The notes below the pieces were generated by a model, which was given only the letters and a program-made list of their open reading frames with translations, searched no databases and was not told the origin of the DNA. This document shows positions 42,446 through 53,061 of a stretch of DNA of 64,000 bases, piece by piece. Numbering within the stretch: the stretch's first letter is position 1; each line of letters begins with the position of its first letter. The stretch spans positions 890,842-954,841 of the forward strand of contig MU001512.1 in the NCBI GenBank assembly GCA_010093485.1. The letters run 5' to 3'. The stretch comes from Karstenula rhodostoma CBS 690.94 (lineage: Eukaryota; Ascomycota; Dothideomycetes; Pleosporales; Didymosphaeriaceae). The position numbers and the translations under genes are program-made.

Positions 42446-45387
42446 ATGCCGTCCTCAAAGGCCGTCAACGTGCCGGTCAACGAGAAGCAGAAGGAGAAGG
42501 ACGTCAACACCAAGCTCCAGCTCTACGGCATCTTCCAGGGTACGTCTCTTTTTCTTTGCCTCGCGCCCCTCGTGCCCCACACCAGCTGACGTCCAGGGCA
42601 GCATTCGCCAATGGCAAGGTCCCCTCAAACAAGCAGATCGATGTCGCCCTCAACTCGGCATTGTCCTCGAGAGCCCTGAGCTCGCCTTCTAAGAATCTGT
42701 CCGCCGAGGGCCGAACCCTCGTTGCCGACCTCAAGGACGTTGTCGAGCAGGCCAAGACACTACTGCTCACCAAGAATGAAGGTAACCTCCTCCAGGACTT
42801 CATCTGGCAGACGGAGCAAATCACCGGCGGCAACGCGCAGGTTCCCCAAGCACCAATCGACAAAGACACAGCCAGGCAGCATGGCAATGAGGCCCTCGAG
42901 GGTCTCCGCACCCTCGGTACCCTCATCATCTCCAACGGCCAGTTCAGGAAGCTCCTCTCGGATGCTACCATTCTCCTGCGGGACATGGCCGGTGACGCTG
43001 CCCAGAACACAGCCAACAAGGTGAAGCCGGCTGAACACCAGCTCAACCAGATTGATCATCCGGCCGACGACAACACCTGGCACGAGGTTCCCGACGTGTC
43101 CAAGGACAAGCTCAAGACCCAGATCAAGCAGTCATCTCCTTTCTCCAAGGGTGATGCACAGAAGGCCGCGGGCGATGTGACCCAGGCTGCTCACCCCGGG
43201 GGTTCGCGCGACCCCGCCGATGTTGCTCGAGCTGGTGCCACCGAGGCCCAGACAGGCCAGTCCACCGGTCTGGATACTCAGAACGCTGCGAGCGAGGCCA
43301 AGCGTCAGCTCTCCGAAAATGTTCCCGAGGAAGACAAGGAGCGTGTCCGCCAACAACGTGAGCGTCTGAACAACTACCTCAAGCAGAAGATGCCCGAGGA
43401 GCGTCGTGAGCAGACCATCTGGCGTCTGAAGAAGATGGTTGTCGAGATCCAGGGCCACCAGGACTACCAGCGCGCCATCGACACCCTGCTCACTCTGGCC
43501 GAGCGCTATGCCGGCCACGGTCGGGATGTCGCCCAGCAGGGCAAAGGATCCGTCCAAGGTGCGCACCAGGATGATTCGCTGCAGATGGCGGAAGCTGACC
43601 TCAAGGTGTGTAATTGCAGGCTTTCTTCGCGATAATACAGACATGCTAACAAATATCAAGACCCTCTTGGAGCGCTTCGCCAACAGCACCTCTTTCGATG
43701 ATCTGATTGACTCCGTCAACCAGATCTACACGGACGCTGACCGCGACCCTGACCTCAAGAACTGGTTCAAGCACCTGGATGCTTACGTTCGCAAGTGCTT
43801 GAAGCAGCAAGGCTTCATCATGGAGGACAGCTCTAATGAGGAGTGGAACCGCTTGTACGATGACGGACATCAGCTGCTCCGTGGACGGTACCGCGGTCAC
43901 ACCGACCGTATTGCCGACGAATTCAAGTTTATCGGCCAGCAGTTCGACTCTGATCCTCAGAACAGGGCCTTTTCCAACTCTATCCAGAAGCTGTTCAACG
44001 ACCTTGGCCATGATGAGAACGGCAAGACGGCCTTCAAGCCTCATCTTCTCAAGGATCTGACGGAAGTAATCCTACCCGCGGTTTTCGAGAACATCCGCTA
44101 CGTTCCCATTCCCCGCATTGAGTACTCCGACCCTATGTTTGACGCTGTCGTCGAGAACCTTGTCATAGAAGGTGATAATCTTACACCCAACGTTGCTGAG
44201 TTTGGCGCCGACAACTACTGGCGCTGGGGTCGCAAGCACGTGTCCAGCCAGAACAAGAACAAGGTCATGTTGTCCGTCAGTGGCATCCAGATGGATCTTC
44301 GCGATGTTTCCTACTACGTGAAGCGCAAGCAGGGCTTCCCTTCCATCACTGACAAGGGTGTCATGGACATCTTCATGGGTGGAAGCGGCTTCAGCTTCAA
44401 GGTCGAGATGGAGAACGCCGAGCGCTCAAAGGACAGTGTTCACTACTTCAAGATCAACAAGGTCACCACCGATATCGAGAACTTGCAGATCAAGATGAAG
44501 AAGAGCAACCACAAGCTTCTCTTCAACCTTTTCAAGCCACTCTTGCTCAAGGTCATGCGCCCCGTCATTCAGCGCGTCCTCGAGAAGCAGATCAAGGACA
44601 ATGTTAATCAGCTCGACGCCCTCATCTACGATATCAAGAAGGAGGCTGACAGGGCCGTCGAGGATGCCAAGCGCAACCCCGATCCGGAGAACATTCAGAA
44701 CATCTACCAGCGTTACGCTTCTGCTGCCAACCAGCGCATAATGCAAGGCAAGCAGAAGAAGGAGCAACTTGAGGAGCGTGCCAAAGACACTCACGTCAAC
44801 GTGGCCGTCACTCAGCATGACAGCATATTCCAGAACATCAAGCTACCCGGTGGTATCAGCACGAAGGCGACCGAGTACAAGGACCTTGCCGCGAAGGGTG
44901 ACAAGTGGGAGAGCCCCGTGTTCTCCATTGGTGCTGCCAAGGAAACTTCGGCTCTTCCCAAGATTCCTTCCGTCCAGCGCAAGCCGCATGGTCGTCGTGA
45001 GGGTTACGGCTCTGATCCTAGCATTGGCGCTGGTCTCTCCAACTCCCAGGGCGTTGGATCTGGCTTCCAGAACGAGGCTGGACGGGGGCTACCTCAGGCC
45101 GGCTACGGTGGAGCTGGATACGCGCAAGACAATCCTACAGGCGCTGGCTACGCTCAGCGTAACCCAGTTGGTGCTGGAGCTGGCCTCGCCAATCAGATGG
45201 ACGGTGCTTTCAACGGGGAGTCCGTTCCCGCGGGCGCCGCCGGTGCAGGTGCCGGCACTGCTGGCACCCACCCCGGCCAAGGTCAATGTGAGTAATAACC
45301 ATTATTGGGTTTCGAATGTTCGCTGACAATACAGTAGTCAACACCATACTTGGCGCCAACAACCCGGTTCTCCGCGGTGACATCTAA
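42446..45387 (+). CDS. HAM1-like fungal protein (lipid-binding-fold type)
   Basis: Large fungal-specific protein of 925 residues from exons 42446-42539, 42602-43605, 43661-45287 and 45335-45387; all junctions keep phase. The N-terminal half is helical with conserved-looking blocks (AFANGKVPSNKQIDVALNSA, LLQDFIWQTEQITGG, IISNGQFRKLLSDATILLRD). The C-terminal half (YVPIPRIEYSDPMFDAVVEN ... VSGIQMDLRDVSYYVKRKQG ... FFKINKVTTDIENL-like block) resembles the HAM1/DUF4449 region, whose fold is related to lipid-transfer BPI/SMP-type domains. An Ala/Gly/Tyr/Gln-rich low-complexity tail ends VLRGDI. Name and lipid link are from family memory; exact function unknown. A very short last exon encodes LVNTILGANNPVLRGDI. 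Confidence 0.78.
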
Positions 45388-45898
45388 GCGGCTTGCATGA
45401 TGGACGTTGCCTTCTTGTATGATATACCAGCGTGGCTCTTGATGTTCACGAATTTTGTTCTTGTTCTGCTCGGTTTGATAATGGATGATACCACCTCGCC
45501 AGATTGGCGCATGAGTATACGGTTTTTTCAAAAAGGGTTTTTGGTGGATAGGCTGGCTCGTAATGTGGAAGATTGGGCACGGGGGATAATCAAAATGCAC
45601 TAGCGCATGAATTCAAATTTCAGCCCTTATTCTGTTTGCTTCATCAGACGAGTCGTTGGGTGTCGTAGGTAGCATGCAGGGCTCGTAATGGTGCTTGCTG
45701 TACCTCAAATTTTGCGCACTTACGAGTGGACGAGGTAGTTATAGTGATTGACTTGCAAGGAACGTAAATGGCATTTTAAAAGACGACTTTCGAAGCTCTA
45801 TCGAGGACTATAGGCTACACATGTCTGCCTTGTACCTACCTATGTGGCACATATGGCGTACACACCAATCCGAGATTGCGTACACTGCTTTGTCAATA
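45388..45898. other. Convergent intergenic region
   Basis: 3' flanks of the HAM1-like and FEX genes, AT-rich, no gene supported. Confidence 0.5.
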
Positions 45899-47197
45899 TC
45901 ACCACGAACGACCCATCACACATGCAACTGCCGTCCAGCCTACACTCCACCTCACGCTGCCCATTACTACCACCAGAACGCATATCCCCGCGGCGATACT
46001 AGCGAAAGCATACTTCCAAGCATGGCTTCGCTGCAACGTGTCTATCTCTAGTATCCACGTCGACACGGTAGTCAGACAGCCATCGAAGCCATCCATGATC
46101 CCCTGCAGTACCTGGCAGCCCACCCTGCCGCCTCCCACGCCCGACCCACGTATCTGGACATGTTGCAGGTCCCACGCCATACCCAAGACAGCCGTGCCAA
46201 ACATGTTGACAACGAAAGTACCGACTGGGAAAGAGGGGCTGATGGGGTTGAGCTTGAGCGAGACGTAGAAGCGCAGGAGGCAGCCGAGGGGAGCGAAGAC
46301 GCATGCGAAGACGGCTTGGCCGCGCCAGGTCTCGTTGGAAGCATGCCGATCGGGCGGCCATACTGCCATGAAGATGGCGCCGAGCCAGGCGCCCCAGGCG
46401 ATGAAGACGACGATGGGATCGACGACAGTCCGAGTAAGGCGGAAGGGCAGCGTGGGCGTGAAACGGTCGAGCAGGAGAGCGATGTGTGCGCCTACCTTGA
46501 GCGCCGTGTAGCATACTGCTACCGTGATGATGATGATTGCGAGGCCGGCCATGAAAGAGTAGCCGTCGTTTCGTCCAGCCGTCACGCCGATACTAGGATT
46601 CCGGAGGTCGTTCAGACAGGCGAGGAACACGTCACGCATGAAGCTCGAGAAGCTCGTGAAACTGCCGCAGAAGCCCGTGGCAAGACCAATGTACAGCGGT
46701 ATCGTCTTCTTGACTTTGGCGTGCGAGGCTGCTCTGTTCTTCTGTTCGAGGGCTTTCTCTTCGTCGGACGACGGTGTGCGCGGGGGGGTGGGGGCGCGGT
46801 GACCCCATTCCTCACGGAACAGGCGATGGTCTTGCGAGAGGAAGCCCATGAACAGCGTGCCGCCAAAGTTGGCCCAGAGCACTGGGAAGGTGGAGGGTGC
46901 GCCGGGGTAGAAGGTCAGCCATTGCACACCCAGGCGTGCCAGCGTACCGATTATGGAGAAGAAGATTAGGTAGGAGATGGTGTAGAGCTCCGTGGCCAAC
47001 GGATGGTATGAGGGATTCTGGTCACGTCCGGGGATGAAGCTGTGCCTGGCAGATGGCTGCGTTCTCGGCTGGGAAGCTGCGCGCTCCTCTGTCAGGTCGC
47101 GATGGACGTAGCGCGGGCTTTCGTCTGGGTTCTGGGGCGCCGCGACCTGGTCCAATGCACCGTCATCGTGGACGTCTCCAATGGCCCTGCCTCCCAT
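45899..47197 (-). CDS. fex1: Fluoride export protein (FEX, duplicated CrcB domain)
   Basis: Eukaryotic fluoride channel of 432 residues, intronless. It contains two tandem CrcB/Fluc domains in one chain, as in yeast Fex1. The first domain shows LARLGVQWLTFYP, VLWANFGGTLFMGF and GLATGFCGSFTSFSSFMRD; the second shows FAPLGCLLRFYVSLKLN, FPVGTFVVNMFGTAVLGM and GIMDGFDGCLTTVSTWILEI. Asn in the WANF/VNMF motifs and the Phe boxes of the pore are present. A hydrophilic N-terminal tail of about 65 residues and a linker of about 40 residues (TPPRTPSSDEEKALEQKNRA) are expected to face the cytosol. It is divergent from the UPRT gene across 465 bp. Confidence 0.93.
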   Translation of the reverse strand: MGGRAIGDVHDDGALDQVAAPQNPDESPRYVHRDLTEERAASQPRTQPSARHSFIPGRDQNPSYHPLATELYTISYLIFFSIIGTLARLGVQWLTFYPGAPSTFPVLWANFGGTLFMGFLSQDHRLFREEWGHRAPTPPRTPSSDEEKALEQKNRAASHAKVKKTIPLYIGLATGFCGSFTSFSSFMRDVFLACLNDLRNPSIGVTAGRNDGYSFMAGLAIIIITVAVCYTALKVGAHIALLLDRFTPTLPFRLTRTVVDPIVVFIAWGAWLGAIFMAVWPPDRHASNETWRGQAVFACVFAPLGCLLRFYVSLKLNPISPSFPVGTFVVNMFGTAVLGMAWDLQHVQIRGSGVGGGRVGCQVLQGIMDGFDGCLTTVSTWILEIDTLQRSHAWKYAFASIAAGICVLVVVMGSVRWSVGWTAVACVMGRSW

Positions 47198-47662
47198 GTG
47201 ACGCCCAGCGCTGCCGTGGCGGCTTCTCGTCCTTTGCCTGTTCAGGGTGTGTGTGCTTCCTCCGGGGGATCTGCGGCGCGTTGGGCGCGGGCGACACGTG
47301 GTCGTGGCCGAGGGTGGAGGTGCGAGCCAGCTGGCCGCTACCGGGAGGTGATTGCGGGCGCGGACGGCAGAGCGAGAAGCTCCAGGGCCAGGGACAGCAT
47401 CTCAACGGCGAGCCATTTGGGGTGGCATGGAGACGGGGTGGGCGGGCATGGTGTAATGTAATGGTTGTCTGCGGCTGCCTCGCTCGGGCGCCTCCGCCTG
47501 CTGCGCTAGCCGAGCGCTTGACGCCCGCCCTCTTATCTCGGTCCCGCCCGCCGTGCATCGACGACGGAGCCTCAAAGCTCCAGCTGGCCCCTCCGCCGCA
47601 AAGCTTTAAAGAGTGGCCGTTGCAGCGTGGCAGGAGCTCCTCTCATACCCCTCACGTAGAAC
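47198..47662. other. Divergent promoter between FEX and UPRT
   Basis: G+C-rich upstream DNA shared by two intact genes. No further gene. Confidence 0.6.
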
Positions 47663-48529
47663 ATGGCCAATCTGCCCAAGAATGCCCATGTTTCGCAGCA
47701 TCCGTGCCTGCACGCGAAGCTCTCCCAGCTACGCTCCGCCAGCACAAGCTCCAAGGATGTCCAGTCGCTCGTCCACGATATTGCCCTGATGGTCGGCTAT
47801 GAAGCCCTGGCCCAGGGGCTCAAGGCACACCAGGAAGGCACCGTACGTAACCCCGTTTGCATTGCATCCCGGCACATGGCACCTACTCGTGCATCGTTGC
47901 CTCCGTCGGCGCCCACCTTACCCCACCCATGCCCTCCCACCGCAGCACAACCTCATATCCTCAAACCCATGCGCCTACAACTGGTAAACATCAAACGCTG
48001 ACCTTGGCAGGACAAATCACCCCTCGGCTACACCTACACCACCACCACCATATCTCCCCACCCTACCTCCATCTCGCTCGTCCCCATTCTGCGCAGCGGT
48101 CTGTCCATGGTTCCCGCCCTAACCTCGCTGCTCCCCCAGCCCGTTGCAGTCCACCATCTTGGTCTGTACCGCGAAAAGTCCACCCTCCAACCTGTCGAGT
48201 ACTATAACAACTTGCCCTACCACGCCCCCACCACATCAAACCCGAACGCCAGCGGCCCATCCGAGCTCGCCATCATCGTCGACCCCGTCATTGCCACGGG
48301 CGCGACTGCCTCTGCTGCCATTGACAGCCTGAAGGACTGGGGCGTCAAGAGGATCATTGTTGTCAGCGTGTTGGCCACCGAGGAGGGTCTGAGGCAAGCC
48401 TGTGGCGAGTGGGAGGAGGGCGTCGAGGTGTGGGTGGGTGGTTGCGATAGCGAGGTAGACGACAAGGGCATGATCAAGCCAGGTCTGGGTGACATCGGAG
48501 ACAGACTCTTCTTGACCATTGGAAAGTAA
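47663..48529 (+). CDS. Uracil phosphoribosyltransferase
   Basis: Pyrimidine salvage enzyme converting uracil and PRPP to UMP (Fur1/Upp family). Exons 47663-47842 and 48011-48529 give 232 residues. The intron (168 nt) follows EGT and joins DKSPLGYTYT in phase. Family landmarks are VPILRSGLSMVPAL (substrate loop), the PRPP loop IIVDPVIATGATASAAI and the C-terminal GLGDIGDRLFLTIGK, the uracil-binding end. The PRPP loop has ATGATAS where many members have ATGGS, a mild deviation. N-terminal segment HPCLHAKLSQLRSASTSSKD is as in UPRTs. The intron contains C/A-rich low-complexity DNA. Confidence 0.93.
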
Positions 48530-48824
48530 GTCGTGGGAACCTCCTCGATGCTGGAGAGCACCTTGGATGCATGCATATGTCATCACCAACGATATACATG
48601 AACAATCAAAGAAAAATATATGTATCCCACCCATCACCTTGAACATTTTCATCCGAGTCGTATCAGTACCGTAGTGATTGGTATATAAATGATAGGCAGA
48701 CCGTGACTAGTACGTGTTCTAATCAGCCTATATAGTGATTTCTATGGAGTTGGGCTCACTCTTCTAGTCCAGCTAGCCCTTTGATAGGCTCTAAATGCGT
48801 TGGAGCATCCCATATGTACCAATT

Positions 48825-48969
48825 ACCACCTTCAGCCATCAACGACTTTTTCAGCACGTGTTAGCTAATACTAGCTAAACTCATTACAGACGGACTGCAA
48901 GCCCAAGCTCACTCTTTGATCAGCCGCTGCAAATCGTGACTGGAAAATACGCTGATGGCTGAAGGTGGT
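48825..48969. mobile_element. MITE-like element with ~35-bp terminal inverted repeats
   Basis: The left arm (48825-48858, starting ACCACCTTCAGCCATCA) matches the reverse complement of the right arm (48935-48969), with the outer 17 bp identical and the inner half about 75-80% similar. The 76-bp centre has no coding capacity. No clear target duplication was found. It could instead be a hairpin-forming noncoding segment. Confidence 0.55.
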
Positions 48970-50239
48970 GAAGGTGTGTTGAAGGTACGGTATGCATTCC
49001 GTCATCACCAGATCTATTTTCTACTGCAGAAGCCCCATCACCACATCACCCCAATATTTCAGTAACATTGTTCTAGGCCCTTGCCCTGGTAGTATGGCTC
49101 TGTCATGCATGGCGCAGGACCCCGGTAAAGTTGAGCATGACATCGGTGGCGTAGCGGCTGTGCTTGTCGCCCGCTTCTGCGCACATTACCACAACCACCA
49201 CAATGCATACTGACGTGTTGCGATCACGATCAGTTCAACTTGAAGTATGAGTCTAGAACTTCCATATGGCCATGGGCACGACGTGATTCGAATGTAGTAA
49301 ACGCTTGCGCTCAGGCTGGTAGAAATGCAAGGGTAGAGGAGGCTTGGAGTTCTAGACCATAGACGCTGCATCGTCAGAAGCTGAGCATCGTACAGTGAGT
49401 CCTGTGACTATCTACACAACATGAACGAGCGTAACATATAAATGTCAACGCTTTCTTTCGACCAATTTCTACGCCAACTTGAACGCTTCCCAAGCATCAA
49501 CCTGCACATCAAAGACCGACTACAAATGAAGCTACCAAAGGAAACAACACCGCGAAATCGGCAGTCCACGTCGCACATCTATGGAAATTCGTACCTCACA
49601 ATCACGCTCCTCATAATCCCAACAAAGACGAAACCACGCCGTGTCATCCAACGTGCTGACAATGTGATAATCGAGACCCCAAGATATCACTCACCGACTC
49701 AATCGCCCGCACCCACACTTTTTGTGTTCCACCCCGCCCCCGTCATCTTTCACTTTCCCAGCGCAGACGCTGGCGCGAGCGGACCTGGAAGAAGATGGGA
49801 AAAGAGAAGAAGAGATCGCCGCGGACCGGACAACAGCAACCCGCCTCACCATCCACAACATAAAAACGATTAAACCAACACCGCAAAACATTCACAATAC
49901 AAGGACGATAGTATTCACGAGATCAGAATTGATAGTGACCCGAAGTCAGCAAGTTTTCCGGCTTGTCGAAGGCGTGGATTCCTCAACTACCAACACTTGC
50001 TGGTGCTGCAGATGCCTTGTGATGACCGACAGGCTCTCGCATGGGCGTGAACACCAACGATCTGGTATGAGATCAAGACTGTACACACTCATCATAGCCC
50101 AAGTCACCCTAGGGTCATCTATCAAGAATCTGCCTGGCGAGGGGCCTGAGCTGAAATCTGCCCATGGTCTTCAGTTTAGCACGAGAAGTTGCGCTCGTCA
50201 CGGTTTGTAATTAAAGACTTCTTACAAGATGCTGCATTT

Positions 50240-50300
50240 CTTCGTAAGGAGTTCAAATATGATACTTCGCGAGCTTCTGGAAGCCGCTTCGTAAGGAGTT
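50240..50300. repeat. 33-bp micro-insertion flanked by 14-bp direct repeats
   Basis: CTTCGTAAGGAGTT occurs at 50240-50253 and again at 50287-50300. The 33 bp between contain, inverted, the 28-bp core also present at 29589-29616 (here 50255-50282). Confidence 0.9.
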
Positions 50301-50540
50301 ATGGTGTTATTTAATGTCCGTTATTGGAAAATGTGAGGTCTGCGTCGCCCTCTAGGTTTATTTCATTGGAAGATATAACGTGCCTCGACACACGCGAAAA
50401 TTACAGTCTTGTGGCCTCCGATTCGGACATTCCTGGACCTTTTGTCGATATGGTTTGGTAGTACTAAGTGTAAATGGCAGGTAATAGTGGTGATGAGGCT
50501 GGAGTTGTTGACCAGCGAGGTCTATGTTTTAGGGTCTCCC

Positions 50541-50561
50541 ACGAGCCACGAGCCACGAGCC
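50541..50561. repeat. Heptamer tandem repeat, ACGAGCC x3
   Basis: Three perfect ACGAGCC units upstream of the carrier gene. Confidence 0.9.
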
Positions 50562-50724
50562 TCGGGTATCCTTAGCTCCAAATGACGTCTTGATGGGTGA
50601 CACAAGAGCGGAGCCGTCTACAACATCTCGCATATGTGCACTCTTCTCACCCAGATAAGATCTCGAAATCAAGATCTCGGCCAATTCCTCATTCGCAAAG
50701 ACGCCTGCAGCGCTCTCTTTCGCA

Positions 50725-52107
50725 ATGGCGTATGTCTACAATTCGCAACTTGTAAGCGCTACGTGCGTTCCGTAGTGATGCGAATGCTAATGAGCATAGG
50801 ATGCTTTTACACTGTACCATGTGTCAAATGAAGAGGCGTCGCGTAAAAGAGTGATAGGACCGGCGCTGCCGGCTCTTGGGCATGCAACTTCTGGAGCTGC
50901 GGGAACAGCGATTTCCAAGCTCATCACCTATCCCCTTGACCTAGTGATAACGCGACTGCAAGTACAGAGGCATTTTCAGACCGATGACCGTCAGGCGGAC
51001 TACAATGGCATCCTCGATGCGGTTGCCAAAATTTACGAAAACGAAGGAGGTATTGGAGCATTCTACACCGGTATCTTGCAGGAGGTCGGTAAAGGCGTGG
51101 CGGACAGCTTTTTATTCTTCTTCGCCTATTCCTACATTGGTGAGAAGAGGAGAGTAGCGCAAGGGTCGCACAAGCTATCAGCCCTGGATGAGATAGGTGT
51201 AGGCGTCATCGCCGGCGCTATTGCCAAATTCTGGACAACACCCATACAGAATGTCGTCACACGGAAGCAGACCGCAGCGATGGTCCATGCACGAGATCCC
51301 ACATCATCAACTTCGCCCAAACTGAGCGCTAAAGATATTGCGTTACAGATCCGAGATGAGAAGGGATTGCAAGGCTTCTGGTCAGGTTATTCTGCGAGCC
51401 TGGTATTGACGTTGAACCCCTCGATCACGTTCCTGCTGCATAAATTGTTCCTACGGCTGCTGGTATCGAGAGACAAGCGATCGGACCCTGGAGCTCGAAT
51501 CACGTTTCTCATAGCAGCAGTCAGCAAAGCGCTCGCGTCAACCATTACGTACCCGTTCTCGCTCGCAAAGACGCGCGCCCAGGTATCTTCACAGAAGCCA
51601 TCCCAGACCACAGGCCCTACGTCTGAAACGCAGAGGTTTGGAGACGTCAGCCGATCCCGAGCAGTGCAAGCGCGCCAGCGAACCGTCTTCAGCACCATTC
51701 TCCGCATAGCTCAGACGGAAGGCCTGTGGGCGCTCTACCAGGGTCTGGGTGCAGAAGTGATGAAGGGTTTCTTCTCGCATGGGATCACGATGCTCATGAA
51801 AGATCAGATCCATACCGCCATCATCAACATGTACTACCTCGTTCTGAGATCGCTTAAGAAGTCTCCCAGCCCGGAAGAATTGGCGAACATGGCATCTGAG
51901 CAGGCACATGATGCATATGAACAAGGCAAAGAGCAGTTTGGCGATGCGTATGCGAAGGGCGTCGAGGTTGCCGGGTTTGCTGCAGCGAAGGTGCAAGAAG
52001 TGACAGCGAGTGGGTCGCACCAGGCTGAGGAGCTGCTTGAAAAGGGGAGAGAGGTGGCGGATGAAGCTGCGAAACAGGTGCAGGAGAAGCTTGGCGGGGA
52101 AAAGTGA
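50725..52107 (+). CDS. Peroxisomal-type mitochondrial carrier (PMP47/Ant1-like)
   Basis: Solute carrier of the SLC25 family, nearest in style to the peroxisomal adenine nucleotide transporter that supplies ATP for fatty-acid activation. Exons 50725-50751 and 50800-52107 give 444 residues. The short first exon (MAYVYNSQL) is inferred because the main frame lacks an upstream ATG; a GTAAGC donor, CTAAT branch site and TAG acceptor join it in phase. Three carrier repeats show signature boxes YPLDLVITRLQ, TPIQNVVTRKQ and YPFSLAKTRAQ. A C-terminal extension of about 85 residues is Ala/Glu/Lys-rich and amphipathic (YAKGVEVAGFAAAKVQEVTA), unusual for carriers. Substrate is inferred from overall resemblance. 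Confidence 0.85.
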
Positions 52108-53061
52108 TGGATGGATCAGGTTTCCGGGGGTTTCAAAGTGTGTACATACCAGGCTGTATAGCGGGTTGTTTCCGGATGTTTAGATTGTATGTATAATAGG
52201 GTTTTAGCGTTTGAATTCCGCATGAATAGCATAGCGGCCGAAATATCTATTGATGTTCAGTGGGAAGTAGTTCGCTTGTCGGGTCTGGAGGAAGTAGTCT
52301 ATGATTCAGGAGAATGTAGTAGACCTTAGGGTAACTTGTATCATAATACGCTCTAATTCTGTAGTACAGGAGTATAGCTAGACACAAGACAGCGCCTTTG
52401 CAGTCCGAGTTTTCTGTTCGGTCTTTGTACGACATGTTCAGTTTGGGCTGATTGAAAGATGACGAGCCTAGGCGAAGATGGCGTTTTCAGGTCGACCGGA
52501 CGAGTTCTGCAGCTCGAGCTTCAATGGAAAGTTTATACCGGGCGCTGGCTGTTGCCCTTTGCGGTGCTGTGCAGCAGTCCCAGTGCTAAGCAGGTGAGGC
52601 GAGTTGTTGGGCTGCATGTCACTAGTGCAACGGTAAAGCAGAAGGCTGGCGCATGCATGCAGCATAGGTCAACAAACCGACCCCTCGACAACAGCACCAC
52701 AACACAACCTCTCACTCACCCGCCCGCCCCGGCTACTGACCACTAACCCGCACAGGAACAGGACTGGATCTATACTGCGACGCCGCGCGCGACGCAGGGG
52801 TATTTGGCTGAGTTGCGAGGCGGCGCATGACTGTTGTCCAGCACCGCATGCTCTCGACCTGAAACATCGCCCGTGGCTGCACAAGGGAGGAACTGCTACC
52901 GCTACCGCTACCGCTACCTCTGCCGCGCAGCACACCCTCGCCTCTGCTCACCGACTTCATTCTTCCCGCGCGCCCGGGCGCCCCCCGCACAGCGACAGCG
53001 ACAGCAACATCAGCGCCTGCTCCTAAGCCGCCGCAGACAACATTGACGTCGCAGCCGCACC
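52108..53061. other. Intergenic upstream of NudE
   Basis: 3' flank of the carrier and promoter of the NudE gene. Includes a (CTACCG)n hexamer run at about 52896-52920. No further gene supported. Confidence 0.5.

Larger units (their letters stand above)
48530..50724. other. 2.2-kb gene-poor region with MITE-like element and micro-insertion
   Basis: AT-rich DNA without a convincing gene. A 145-bp inverted-repeat element lies at 48825-48969, a repeat-flanked micro-insertion at 50240-50300, and a three-copy heptamer at 50541-50561. Frames at 49442-50210 look like chance. Confidence 0.6.

Noticed and set aside
43439..43660. Upstream extension of the third HAM1-like exon
   Set aside because: It is an out-of-frame reading of exon 2; splice sites at 43605 and 43661 give the continuous protein.
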